A model generated the notes under the pieces. It was not told where the DNA came from. It ran no database searches and saw nothing but the letters and a program-made list of their open reading frames with translations. The translations under genes and the position numbers were made by a program. DNA of 64,000 bases from assembly GCF_010993985.1 (NCBI RefSeq), contig NZ_WINH01000011.1:1-64000 (forward strand), given 5' to 3'. Origin of the DNA: Paraferrimonas sp. SM1919. Its GTDB lineage: Bacteria > Pseudomonadota > Gammaproteobacteria > Enterobacterales > Shewanellaceae. This document shows positions 49,758 through 59,304 of the stretch, piece by piece. Positions within the stretch are counted from its first letter, which is position 1; the number at the start of each line of letters is the position of its first letter.

Positions 49758-52700
49758 TTAATTTAATAAAGCTTGGTATGTTTTGAGTAAGTTTGATTGA
49801 TATCCCCGAAACATAAGCTTGGTTTCTACTGCAGAAAACTGTTGTTGGTTAGCCGCTAACAACGCAACAAAAGCCTGATGTTCAAGATTTCTGATGCTAT
49901 GGGCATCCTCTAAATTTTGATTATTTAAATATTGCAGTGCCTGCTGACGAGTCATGTTGTTTGCCAGCACTTCTTCGACTAATAGCCTGGGGGTAAACTC
50001 TTTATTAAACGTCAGTGCATTGATGTCTAACGGGACGACTTCAGCTGGTAGCCCTTGTAAGCGCGATAAGACTAAGATTAACATTCTGCCTATATACCAA
50101 TTTACTTTGCCTGGCTTTGCTTCTTTTACGATCTTGTTGATCTGCTCTCGCTTAAGCAGTGGTTGATTGGCTAAGCTCTGTAAATCGGCATGAGGGTTCG
50201 CTCCCATAACATCTAGAGTGGCCAATAGATTGCGCAAAAATGTCGCATTCCAACTTGCGTTGGAACCTTCTTTTTGCAACAGTTGCTCGGTCACCTCTGT
50301 ACCTAATTTCAGGGGTAAGCTGGCATCCTGAAACTGATTAACCATCACCATAATATTGAGCCATTGATTTATGGCCATTAATTGCAATTTTTGTGCGGTA
50401 TTGTCAGTTATTCTCTGATTGGCATATGTTACCGCTTGTTGCACTGTGTCTTTTGCCAATGCGTAAGCTTTATCAAGATGCTGGTAGCGGATCGCGAGCC
50501 TAGCCAATGCAATTGAAGAGTTAATAACAGAAAGAGTTAACTCTTGATCATTTGGGTGGTTTTGTAAAAGCTGACGTTTAAGTGCTAAAGATTGCTCCAA
50601 ATACTCAACCGCTTGATTGGGCTTTGCCTGCCCTACTGCCAACGCCCCTAAATTATGGAATGCATAGCTCTGTTCTTTTAATGCTGTTGTTTGTTCACCC
50701 TCGAAGGACTCCAGTAATTTTGCGTATTGTGCGTACTGTAGCCAGTAATCCTGAGTTTGCGTTTTATCCCCTGAATAGTAGTGAACCGTTCCTTGCCAAT
50801 AAGCAAGTTGTGCCTGCCAAAAAGTAGCTCGGAATGATTGCTCCGTCTCTTGTTCCAACAAACTTGAACTCTGATTAAGCCAACGATTTGCCTGTTCATA
50901 TTCACTTTTAGAGATAGCAATTTCGGCCAACAACATTAACGACTGTACTTGCAAAAATCGCCCTTGCCCCTGTTGACCTTGGTAATAATCCATGGCTCTG
51001 TGACCAACCCCTTGTAATAAGTCTAACTTGCCTATGGGTTCTAGCTGACTCTTTAAGTCCCCCAGCATATAACTAATAAGTTGATCGCCTTTACTTTGCA
51101 GAGTTTGTAGGCTTTTTTGTTGATAATAGGAATAGGCGGTTAGCGATGTACTCACTAACGTTAGGCTAATTAACCCTGCAACCGCCCCCTGCTTAATATT
51201 GGTTCGCCGTTGCTGTTTAATCGTACTGAGCTCAATAAATTCAGATTGTGCTTTGCTCAATCTGATATTCGGCTGCTTTAACAGTAAATGAGCATCGTTA
51301 ATTTTTTTTGCAGAGTGCATCAGTAAGTCTTTATTGTTATTTGACTGTTGCCACAGGTTACAATCAGCTTCTAGCTGAGCCATATGGTCCAGTAACTGAC
51401 TTTGCGATTTACTCCAATCAACGACACGCTGCCACTGCCTTAGTAGGGCTTCATGGGAAATGGCCACCATTGTTGGGCTTTGGCTATATTCACTGTCATT
51501 TACTGTTTCATTGGCTAAGCGAACAAATAATCTTGCCTCAACAAATGCTTGAATAAATTGTTGCTGCGCTTCGGTTTCAAAACTGGTTTCTGTTGCTGGC
51601 TTACTGATTAATAGTTTGTCGTCAAATAACGAATGCCTAACTAATTTGGTCATCACTGCTGCAAAGCATTGTTGCTGCATTGAATTGAGTGAGCTAAAGG
51701 TCTGCTCAGCTTGTTTTGCGATTGCCCCTTCAAGCCCACCCATTTTTTCATAGGCATCAAGTAACATCACGCCATCTGCACGCTTATGTTGGTACAACTG
51801 AGTTAACGCAAACTGCAATAACGGCAGGGGTTCCCGCTGATGAATGGCGTCTTGTAATAATTGCTGCACCAAATCAAGCTGCCGCTGCTCATCCACCTCA
51901 TAACTTAAGCCTGCTGCCTCGGCAGAGTAATTGATGACTTGCGCCAATTCACTCATGGTTAAAGGTGCGACATCGTACTGTATCGATTTATATTTAATGC
52001 CTCTAAAGTCTGAGTGATCACTTAATGCGGCATAAAAATCATTTCTCATTGAAACGATGAGCAATAATTTGGGGTAGCTTTGTAAGTAAGTTAATAACTT
52101 TCCTAAAGCACTAAGCTGCTCACTGGCATCTACATTCAGTAATTGCTCAAACTGATCAAGAATTAATAATTGCGGCAGTTCAATATTAAGCAACCATTGA
52201 TTAATTAAATCTGGCTGGGCAAGCAGCTGACAGGCTCGTTGCGCATTATGCAAATCAGGGGAAAGTAACGTTAACTGCTCAAGTGCTTCTAATATTTGCA
52301 CTAAATAATTTTCAATATTACCTGTCTTTGGTCTAATAAATTGATAACCCGCTATCTGGTTATCGTTAAAGCCACCATCCCTTGTTAAATAGGGCAAAAC
52401 ACCGGCCCTTAATAGGGAAGTTTTGCCACTGCCGCTTTTGCCCAATAACAGTACTGATTTGTTTTCAACAATCCCTTGTTTAATGGTGGATAACATATCA
52501 GCAATGGCATGCTCTCTGCCAAAGTAGATATCAGCATGTTGCTCAGTAAAGGCATTTAAGCCAATAAATGGGCTGCCTTGTCGCCATTTTTTTATTTTTC
52601 GATTAGTGCTTTGCTGCCAAATAGGTTCGGTTGTTAGCCACTTAACTTCTGCAATGAGTCGGTAGCCTTTTTGAGGAATAGTTTCTATGAATGTTGGCGC

Positions 52701-52958
52701 TTTGGCATTATCACCTAAAGCTTTGCGGAGCATGGCTATGCATTTATGGACAGGAGCATCACCATAAAAAGTCCCAGACCAAAACTCAATCAGGAGCTGC
52801 TCAACTGTGACCACTTCAGCGTGGTTTCGGCACAAAAAGGTAAGCACCTTCATCATTTTTGGTTCGATGTGAGTGCATTTATTTTGAACGCTAATTTGAT
52901 TAGATTCAGTATCCACTAAGAAGTGGTTTAACTGATACTTTATGGCAGTTTTTTGCAA
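49758..52958 (-). CDS. winged-helix/STAND ATPase/TPR transmembrane regulator
   Basis: The 1066-residue protein has four parts. Residues 1-108 form an OmpR/CadC-type winged helix (GTFYGDAPVHKCIAMLRKALGD then FIETIPQKGYRLIAEV). Residues about 130-560 hold a STAND NTPase with Walker A GKSGSGKTS (173-181) and Walker B LLILDQFEQLL (264-274). A hydrophobic helix (AVAGLISLTLVSTSLTAYSY, near 600) crosses the membrane, and a helical TPR-like region follows, with repeats such as AFHNLGALAVGQAKPNQAVEYL. The start is a TTG behind AAGGAAAGG. CadC-like architecture implies membrane-bound transcription control with ATP-dependent switching; the signal and targets are unknown. The ricin-like array converges on it and is a plausible target. 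Confidence 0.8.
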   Translation of the reverse strand: MQKTAIKYQLNHFLVDTESNQISVQNKCTHIEPKMMKVLTFLCRNHAEVVTVEQLLIEFWSGTFYGDAPVHKCIAMLRKALGDNAKAPTFIETIPQKGYRLIAEVKWLTTEPIWQQSTNRKIKKWRQGSPFIGLNAFTEQHADIYFGREHAIADMLSTIKQGIVENKSVLLLGKSGSGKTSLLRAGVLPYLTRDGGFNDNQIAGYQFIRPKTGNIENYLVQILEALEQLTLLSPDLHNAQRACQLLAQPDLINQWLLNIELPQLLILDQFEQLLNVDASEQLSALGKLLTYLQSYPKLLLIVSMRNDFYAALSDHSDFRGIKYKSIQYDVAPLTMSELAQVINYSAEAAGLSYEVDEQRQLDLVQQLLQDAIHQREPLPLLQFALTQLYQHKRADGVMLLDAYEKMGGLEGAIAKQAEQTFSSLNSMQQQCFAAVMTKLVRHSLFDDKLLISKPATETSFETEAQQQFIQAFVEARLFVRLANETVNDSEYSQSPTMVAISHEALLRQWQRVVDWSKSQSQLLDHMAQLEADCNLWQQSNNNKDLLMHSAKKINDAHLLLKQPNIRLSKAQSEFIELSTIKQQRRTNIKQGAVAGLISLTLVSTSLTAYSYYQQKSLQTLQSKGDQLISYMLGDLKSQLEPIGKLDLLQGVGHRAMDYYQGQQGQGRFLQVQSLMLLAEIAISKSEYEQANRWLNQSSSLLEQETEQSFRATFWQAQLAYWQGTVHYYSGDKTQTQDYWLQYAQYAKLLESFEGEQTTALKEQSYAFHNLGALAVGQAKPNQAVEYLEQSLALKRQLLQNHPNDQELTLSVINSSIALARLAIRYQHLDKAYALAKDTVQQAVTYANQRITDNTAQKLQLMAINQWLNIMVMVNQFQDASLPLKLGTEVTEQLLQKEGSNASWNATFLRNLLATLDVMGANPHADLQSLANQPLLKREQINKIVKEAKPGKVNWYIGRMLILVLSRLQGLPAEVVPLDINALTFNKEFTPRLLVEEVLANNMTRQQALQYLNNQNLEDAHSIRNLEHQAFVALLAANQQQFSAVETKLMFRGYQSNLLKTYQALLN

Positions 52959-53092
52959 TTACCTTTCCTTGGTTTGGACTGACTCCTTGCCTAATAATAA
53001 ACTATATGACTGTTTTTTGTACTATTTTTATTTTTAATGTAGAAATCTGTCTAATAATTTATAATTGCCCTATCAAAACGATAGAGTTAGCT

Positions 53093-53827
53093 ATGATCAC
53101 TAAAAACCAAATCAAATTACTGCGGGCTCTGGGCCAAAAAAAGCAACGTAAAGCTGAAGGCTTATTTTTGGTTGAAGGCGAAAAAAACGTTCTTGAATTG
53201 GCTGGCACCCAACTTAAAGTGCAGCAGGTATTCGGTACCGCTGAATTTTTAGCAGAACATAGCAAAGCGTTAAGTCAATACACCTGCATTGAGGCCAGCT
53301 TAAATGACCTCACCAAAGCCAGCACCTTAGTCAGTAATAATGCCGCTGTTGCGGTAGTGGAAATGCCAAGTACTGATGCCCCCGTAACAGAAGGCTTAAT
53401 CATTGCTTTAGATGGGGTTTCCGATCCTGGCAACCTAGGCACCATTATCCGAATAGCTGACTGGTATGGTATTAAACATATTGTTGCCAGTACTGACTGT
53501 GCTGACCCATATAACCCTAAAACCATTCGTGCCACTATGGGCAGCTTTGCAAGGGTGCAAGTGACTTTGTTAGACCTGGCAAGCTACTTAAGTAATGTGA
53601 CTATACCTGTGTATGGCGCCTATTTAGAGGGTGAAAACGTGCACACTACGGAATTTCAATCACAAGCTATTTTATTAATGGGCAGTGAATCCCACGGGGT
53701 GAGACCCGAAGCATCAAAATACGTGACAGATAAGATCACTATTCCTGCTTTTGGGGGTGCTGAATCGTTAAACGTAGCGATGGCTACTGGGATAATATTA
53801 GATAATATCAAACGCCAACAAGGCTAA
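53093..53827 (+). CDS. SpoU/TrmH-family RNA 2'-O-methyltransferase
   Basis: The 244-residue product (from MITKNQIKLLRALGQKKQRK at 53093; a longer frame from 53006 is unlikely) has an N-terminal substrate-binding domain and the SPOUT knot motifs. These are LDGVSDPGNLGTIIRIADWYG (about 104-124), LLMGSESHGV and IPAFGGAESLNVAMATGIIL. It methylates a ribose 2'-OH in rRNA or tRNA with SAM; RlmB is the closest known type by layout. The target base is unknown. Confidence 0.85.
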   Translation: MITKNQIKLLRALGQKKQRKAEGLFLVEGEKNVLELAGTQLKVQQVFGTAEFLAEHSKALSQYTCIEASLNDLTKASTLVSNNAAVAVVEMPSTDAPVTEGLIIALDGVSDPGNLGTIIRIADWYGIKHIVASTDCADPYNPKTIRATMGSFARVQVTLLDLASYLSNVTIPVYGAYLEGENVHTTEFQSQAILLMGSESHGVRPEASKYVTDKITIPAFGGAESLNVAMATGIILDNIKRQQG

Positions 53828-53849
53828 GCCTAATCATAGACTTAGCCTT
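53820..53849. terminator. hairpin between the SpoU gene and mmsA
   Basis: AAGGCTAAG (53820-53828) pairs with CTTAGCCTT (53841-53849). It overlaps the methyltransferase stop codon and lies 12 bp from the mmsA stop. The T run is short. Confidence 0.55.
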
Positions 53850-53860
53850 TAAGCGCTGAA

Positions 53861-55336
53861 TTATAGTTGGCCAAATGCCGTACCTTGGCCCGCCGCCTGC
53901 TTTAACCAACGCTGAGTGATGGTCTTACGACGAGTGTAAAAACGTACACTGTCTGGACCGTAAGCGTGCAAATCACCAAACAGCGACTGCTTCCAGCCAC
54001 CAAAACTGTGAAATGCCATTGGCACAGGGAGCGGCACATTGATACCAACCATACCCACTTCTATTTCATTGGCAAATTTATGAGCTGCGGCACCGTTTTG
54101 GGTGAAAATACAGGTTCCATTGCCGTATTGATGCTGATTGGTTAACTCAATTGCCTGCTCTAAATCGGCAACCCGCACTACCGCTAAAACTGGCCCAAAT
54201 ATTTCTGTTTGGTAACAGCTCATATCAGCTTTAACATGATCGATCAGGGTTGGGCCGCAAAAATAACCGCTGTTGTTGGCTTGAATTTGACGACCATCCT
54301 TTACCACAGTGGCACCTTGTGCCGTTGCCTCTGAAATAATATTACCCACTCTATCCAGAGCAATCCCATCAATTAAAGGCCCCATATCAGCATCAGCTTG
54401 GTTACCTTCCGCCACTAACAATTTATCCATTTTAGGGACAATGCTAGCAATCAACTTATCCGCTGTGTCATCGCCAACACATACAGCCACACTGATCGCC
54501 ATACAACGTTGTCCGGTACCACCGAAGGCTGCCCCTATAAGGGTATCTGCGGCATTTTCAATATCTGCATCCGGCATCAATAGTGCATGGTTTTTGGCCC
54601 CGCCTAATGCTTGTACTCGCTTACCGGCTGCAGATGCACGTTGGTAAATTGCTTTCGCTGCTGGGGTTGAGCCTACAAAGCTGACCGCCTTGATGTCTTG
54701 ATGGTCAATCAACATTTCTGCCGTTTCACGACCTCCATGAACCACGCTAAATAGCCCATCTGGTAGTCCCGCAGCCTGTAATAGTTGTGCAAGTTTATTG
54801 GCTGCCATCGGCACTTTTTCAGATGGCTTTAGGATAAATGCATTACCACAGATAAGCGCCATAGGTATCATCCACAGAGGTACCATAGCTGGGAAATTAA
54901 ATGGCGTAATCCCTAACACCACACCAAGAGAATGGAACTCTGACCATGAGTCAATATCACTGCCAACAAGGCGACTATGCTCACCTTTTAGTAATTCTGG
55001 GGCACCACAGGCGTATTCGACGACTTCTAATCCACGTTGCAGTTCACCTTTTGCATCAGCAATCGTTTTACCATTATCTAGACTGATAATACCGACTATC
55101 TCATCAAAGTGCTCTACGATAAGGTTGCGTAAATTAAACATCACCTGTGCACGCTTATGAACGGCTTGTTTGGCCCATTGTTTTTGTGCGACTTTTGCCG
55201 CAGCAACGGCCTGTTCTACCATGGCCTGATCGGCCACTGGGACGGTTGCAATAACTTGACCATTAGCTGGATTTACATCTTCAATGGTTTGACTATTTTG
55301 ATAGGCTTTGCCATCAATCCAGTGTGAAAGTTGCAT
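53861..55336 (-). CDS. mmsA: CoA-acylating methylmalonate-semialdehyde dehydrogenase
   Basis: This 491-residue aldehyde dehydrogenase converts methylmalonate or malonate semialdehyde to propionyl- or acetyl-CoA. The nucleophile is C278 in GGTGQRCMAIS. The position of the usual general-base Glu is occupied by the text VQALGGAKNHALLMPD, as in CoA-acylating enzymes. PFNFPAMVPLWM is near 145-156. Its ATG overlaps the aminotransferase stop (TAATG). The partner gene makes the semialdehyde from beta-alanine or a related omega-amino acid, so this would finish that route. Confidence 0.92.
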   Translation of the reverse strand: MQLSHWIDGKAYQNSQTIEDVNPANGQVIATVPVADQAMVEQAVAAAKVAQKQWAKQAVHKRAQVMFNLRNLIVEHFDEIVGIISLDNGKTIADAKGELQRGLEVVEYACGAPELLKGEHSRLVGSDIDSWSEFHSLGVVLGITPFNFPAMVPLWMIPMALICGNAFILKPSEKVPMAANKLAQLLQAAGLPDGLFSVVHGGRETAEMLIDHQDIKAVSFVGSTPAAKAIYQRASAAGKRVQALGGAKNHALLMPDADIENAADTLIGAAFGGTGQRCMAISVAVCVGDDTADKLIASIVPKMDKLLVAEGNQADADMGPLIDGIALDRVGNIISEATAQGATVVKDGRQIQANNSGYFCGPTLIDHVKADMSCYQTEIFGPVLAVVRVADLEQAIELTNQHQYGNGTCIFTQNGAAAHKFANEIEVGMVGINVPLPVPMAFHSFGGWKQSLFGDLHAYGPDSVRFYTRRKTITQRWLKQAAGQGTAFGQL

Positions 55337-56664
55337 TAAACTACTCCTTGTTGTGCCGCATATTCTGAAATGGCTTGTGCGACAAGTTTAAACATATTTT
55401 CAATATCTTGTGGGGTACAAGTGAATGGCGGGGCAAAACTTAAATTGTTGCCTGCATAACGTACATAAATGCCCTTTTGCCAGCATATATGACTGATATC
55501 ACTCGCTCTTTTTAAAGGCTTTGCCGGATCCATGGTAATTTGAATGGCACCCGCTAAACCGATATTGCGAATGTCTTCGATCAAAGGTAGCCCTTTAAGC
55601 TTATGGATTTCAGCCTCAAACACTTCGCTTAAATGACGGACTTTGGGCAATAGTTCTGGATGAGTTAACTGCTCTAAGCTTGCTAACGCTGCCGCACAAG
55701 CTACTGGGTGTGCCGAATAGGTGTAACCATGTGGAAACTCAATAGTGTACTCATCACCCGGCTGTTGCATCAGGGTGTCATAAATCTCACTGCTTGTGAT
55801 TACCGCCCCCATAGGAATAATGCCGTTGGTTAAGGCTTTGGCACAATTAAGCATATCTGGTTCGACATCAAAATATTCTGCCGCAAACATGGTCCCTAGA
55901 CGGCCAAAACCGGTAATAACCTCATCGAAAATCAATAGAATTTCATGCTGATCACACAGCGCTCGCAAACGCTTCAAATAACCTTTAGAAGGCACAATAA
56001 CGCCACCAGAGCCCGCCATCGGCTCTACAATCACTGCAGCAATATTGCTGGCATCTTGTACTTCCAATATTTTGAGTAAATCATCCGCTAGATGATCCCC
56101 ATAATCAGGTAAGCCCTTAGTAAAAGCATTTTCAGGTAAACAAGTGTGACTTAGGTGATAACTGTCTAGGGTTTGACCGAACATTTTACGATTAGGGGCA
56201 ATTCCCCCCACTGAAATACCGCCAAAATTAACACCATGATAGCCCTTGGTGCGTCCGATCAATTTGGTTTTTTCTGGCTTACCTTTCAGACGCCAATAGG
56301 CTCTAGCCAGCTTTAATGAAGTGTCTGCTGCTTCTGAACCAGAACCACAATACAAGACATGATTCAAATCACCAGGGGCTAACTGGGCAAGCTTAGTTGA
56401 TAACTCAAATGCAGAATCATGACTAACATTAAATGCAGGGGCATAATCTAATTGGTTTAACTGTTGGCTTATCGCGTGATTAATCTTAGCATTGTTATGT
56501 CCCAGCGGAGTACACCACAATCCAGATAAGCTGTCGTAAATTTTGCGATTGTCATCCGTTTCATAAAAAATACCATCGGCTGCGGTTACCATTTTGGGCT
56601 TCTCATGAAAGCGTCTATTGCTGGTAAAGGCATGCCAATGATGGCACATCGTTTTATTTTCCAT
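55336..56664 (-). CDS. class III omega-amino-acid:pyruvate aminotransferase
   Basis: This 442-residue PLP enzyme has SGLWCTPLGH near 48, GSGSEAADTSLKLARAYW (107-124), D247 in IFDEVITGFGR and the Schiff-base lysine K276 in NCAKALTNG. The match to beta-alanine-pyruvate transaminases (BauA/AptA type), together with the downstream mmsA, suggests beta-alanine as substrate and malonate semialdehyde as product. It is transcribed with mmsA and divergent from a LysR gene. Confidence 0.88.
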   Translation of the reverse strand: MENKTMCHHWHAFTSNRRFHEKPKMVTAADGIFYETDDNRKIYDSLSGLWCTPLGHNNAKINHAISQQLNQLDYAPAFNVSHDSAFELSTKLAQLAPGDLNHVLYCGSGSEAADTSLKLARAYWRLKGKPEKTKLIGRTKGYHGVNFGGISVGGIAPNRKMFGQTLDSYHLSHTCLPENAFTKGLPDYGDHLADDLLKILEVQDASNIAAVIVEPMAGSGGVIVPSKGYLKRLRALCDQHEILLIFDEVITGFGRLGTMFAAEYFDVEPDMLNCAKALTNGIIPMGAVITSSEIYDTLMQQPGDEYTIEFPHGYTYSAHPVACAAALASLEQLTHPELLPKVRHLSEVFEAEIHKLKGLPLIEDIRNIGLAGAIQITMDPAKPLKRASDISHICWQKGIYVRYAGNNLSFAPPFTCTPQDIENMFKLVAQAISEYAAQQGVV

Positions 56665-56682
56665 AATCTGACCTACTACTAC

Positions 56683-56776
56683 TCACTAAATTAGTATTCA
56701 AGTTATGCGAAATAAATTGGCCATTAAATAGGAAACTGATACAGTTTAGTTTGTAATTATGTTAACTATTTAGTGA
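56683..56776. promoter_or_regulatory. operator region between LysR gene and aminotransferase
   Basis: AAACTG-ATA-CAGTTT at 56733-56747 is a perfect interrupted palindrome with the T-N11-A spacing common for LysR boxes. Two outer elements, TCACTAAAT (56683-56691) and ATTTAGTGA (56768-56776), form a 9-bp inverted repeat flanking it. Binding by the adjacent LysR protein is an inference. Confidence 0.5.
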
Positions 56777-56782
56777 AGCAGT

Positions 56783-57682
56783 ATGCTAAACCAGCGTAAG
56801 CTAAGACAAGTCAGTAACCTAGATTTAAAACTATTAAAAACCTTCATTGCCGTGGTACAAGCTGGCAGCATTACTGGTGCAGAGGGTGTCCTCAATCTCA
56901 GTCGTTCCGCTATTTCTATATATGTCTCTGATCTAGAAAAACGTCTGGGTATGATTCTTTGTAGCCGGGGCCGTGGTGGCTTTAGCCTAACCCTTGAAGG
57001 GCAAACGGTTTATGATGCAGCATTAAGATTAATGGCTGCTACTGAACTTTTTCAAGATGAAGTCAATAATACCTACTCTGTGCTGAAAGGGGATTTGAAT
57101 ATTGGGATTATTGATAACTTAGTGTCACTCCCAAACCAAGATATCACCAATGCGCTAGCCCAATTAAAACGCAGCAGTGATGAGGTTAAGGTGAATATTA
57201 AGATGAGTAACCCCTCTGAGATCACTTTGGGATTGCTTGAAGGTGAAATCGATGTCGGCGTCATGCCAAGTTTAGCCTCGATTGATGGCCTCAAACTGAT
57301 GCCTTTATATCATGAAACATCTAAACTTTATTGCGCTAAAGATCACCCGCTATTTAACCAGCAGGAAAGTTTACAATGTATTACTGAGCACAGTGTGGTT
57401 CTGCCTGCCTATTCTGATCGAATCAGCCTGCCAAGCTGCTTCAATCAACTCAATGCCTGTGCCACTTCTAATAACCGTGATGGTATTGCGTTTTTAATTT
57501 TAACCAATGAATATATTGGGTTCTTACCTGAACATTATGCTAAGAGATGGGTACAACAAGGTGAAATGAGAGCACTTTTACCCGAGCAATTACAAGTAAC
57601 AGCCGAATTTTTTATTGCCACTAAACAAAGTAAGCGCCATAAAAGGGTGTTAGATTTTTTCTTATCTTGCCTTGCAAAGTAG
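56783..57682 (+). CDS. LysR-family transcriptional regulator
   Basis: The 299-residue protein has a winged helix-turn-helix at about 15-75 (LLKTFIAVVQAGSITGAEG, LNLSRSAISIYVSDLEKRLG) and the two-lobed effector domain. It is divergent from the beta-alanine aminotransferase/mmsA operon, so it probably controls it. The inducer is not visible. Confidence 0.88.
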   Translation: MLNQRKLRQVSNLDLKLLKTFIAVVQAGSITGAEGVLNLSRSAISIYVSDLEKRLGMILCSRGRGGFSLTLEGQTVYDAALRLMAATELFQDEVNNTYSVLKGDLNIGIIDNLVSLPNQDITNALAQLKRSSDEVKVNIKMSNPSEITLGLLEGEIDVGVMPSLASIDGLKLMPLYHETSKLYCAKDHPLFNQQESLQCITEHSVVLPAYSDRISLPSCFNQLNACATSNNRDGIAFLILTNEYIGFLPEHYAKRWVQQGEMRALLPEQLQVTAEFFIATKQSKRHKRVLDFFLSCLAK

Positions 57683-57693
57683 CACCCAAAAAA

Positions 57694-57716
57694 GCACCAA
57701 GGCGAGGCCTTGGTGC
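57694..57716 (-). terminator. terminator of the first puuA-like gene
   Basis: GCACCAAGGC (57694-57703) pairs with GCCTTGGTGC (57707-57716) around a 3-base loop. On the minus strand it is followed by six U. It also lies just past the LysR gene. Confidence 0.85.
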
Positions 57717-57724
57717 CTGAAAAA

Positions 57725-59065
57725 TTATACCGACAGTAATAAGAATTCTCGTTCCCAAGAACTAATCACTTCGTTAAATGCTTCATATTCAGTGCGTTTA
57801 ACGGCGCTGTAGGCTTTACAGAAATGATCTCCTAATACGGATTTAAGAGGTTCGCATTTATCCAACATGCGTAATGACTCTTCAAGCGTGCGGGAAACTT
57901 CAATCTTGCCCGTATAAGCGTTACCTGTGTTCGCTTCTTCTGGGGTTAAATTTTCTTCAATTCCTAAATATCCACATGCTAACGTGGCTGCAAACGCTAA
58001 ATAAGGATTAGCATCAGAACCTGGCAAACGGTTTTCCACTCGAAAGCCTGAAGGTTCAGCATCAGGAACACGCAAACCGGTTGTGCGGTTATCATAACCC
58101 CAATCAAAGTTAATCGGCGCCGAACTATCAGGGGAAAAGCGTCGATACGAGTTCACGTTTGGGGCAAAGAAACTTAACGCATTGTGACCATATTTCTGCA
58201 AACCCGCCAAATAGTTAAAGAACATTGGCGAATATTTACCATCTTTACTGGCAAAAACATTTTTACCTGTTTTGGTGTCAACGACACTTTGGTGAATATG
58301 CATCGAACTGCCGGGTTCATTACGCATAGGCTTAGCCATAAAGGTTGCATAGACATTATTACTCAGAGCGATTTCACGCAGAGCTCGTTTAAATAAAAAC
58401 ACCTCATCGGCTAATTTTAATGGGTCGCCATGCAAAAAATTGACTTCAAATTGCGCTGCGCCTGATTCATGAATTAAGGTATCGACCCCTAAGCCCATTT
58501 TTTCAGTATATTGATACATTTGATCAATAATGGTTTCAAACTCATTAACCGCATCGATACTGTAGCTTTGACGGGCGGTCTCCTTTCTTCCTGAACGGCC
58601 GATAGGTGGCGATAATTCGTAGTCCGGATCAGCATTTTGCGCGACTAAAAAGAATTCTAATTCTGGAGCCAAAATTGGCTTCAATCCTTTTGCAGCATAC
58701 AAATCAAGAACTTTCTTTAACACATTGCGGGAAGATAACGGATGAGGACGACCATCTGATAGATAACAATCATGGATGATCAGTGCCGTTCGTTCACTCG
58801 CCCATGGCACCTCGCGTGCGGTTTCAACGTCCGGCTCCAAAAACATATCACTGTCAGTTTCGCTAACAATGTCATAATGCTCATTGGTATAATCACCGGT
58901 TACGGTTTGAATTAAAATACTTTCAGGTAAGCGACTTTCCTGCTCCATAAACTTCTTAGCAGGAATAAATTTCCCCCTGGCATTACCTGTCATATCCGGT
59001 ACTAAGCATTCTACATCTGTAATACTACGGCCATTTAGCCACTTCTTTACATCTTCCATTTCCAT
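57725..59065 (-). CDS. gamma-glutamylputrescine synthetase (glutamine-synthetase family), copy 1
   Basis: The 446-residue enzyme is of the PuuA class, about the length of E. coli PuuA (472). It has the glutamine-synthetase core with ELEFFLVAQ (about 136-144), HIHQSV near 272 and RYRRFSP-type residues NVNSYRRFSPDS, plus GYDNRTTGLRVP. It would ligate glutamate to putrescine with ATP. The usual GlnA adenylation-loop tyrosine context is absent. It is divergent from puuB. Confidence 0.85.
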   Translation of the reverse strand: MEMEDVKKWLNGRSITDVECLVPDMTGNARGKFIPAKKFMEQESRLPESILIQTVTGDYTNEHYDIVSETDSDMFLEPDVETAREVPWASERTALIIHDCYLSDGRPHPLSSRNVLKKVLDLYAAKGLKPILAPELEFFLVAQNADPDYELSPPIGRSGRKETARQSYSIDAVNEFETIIDQMYQYTEKMGLGVDTLIHESGAAQFEVNFLHGDPLKLADEVFLFKRALREIALSNNVYATFMAKPMRNEPGSSMHIHQSVVDTKTGKNVFASKDGKYSPMFFNYLAGLQKYGHNALSFFAPNVNSYRRFSPDSSAPINFDWGYDNRTTGLRVPDAEPSGFRVENRLPGSDANPYLAFAATLACGYLGIEENLTPEEANTGNAYTGKIEVSRTLEESLRMLDKCEPLKSVLGDHFCKAYSAVKRTEYEAFNEVISSWEREFLLLSV

Positions 59066-59304
59066 TGGACACCTTCTTGGCTGTTAATTCTAAACTGTGG
59101 TATTGGCCTATCCAATTGAACTCACATTGATAACAAAATATCTAAGCTGTAGTCATTCGTCTAGAGTTTCACGTTATATTTGTTAAAACTAAAGATAACA
59201 ATTTTCAATATAAATTACATATAGAATTAAAATTCATTATGTTAATTTGTTGTGGTTAAGCATTTTGCCAATCGCCTATAAAGGCACAAGTAGGAAGGCC
59301 AATC

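Noticed and set aside
53006..53092. Longer start for the SpoU-family gene
   Set aside because: The 29 extra residues are hydrophobic and unlike the family; the ATG at 53093 fits the normal N-terminus.
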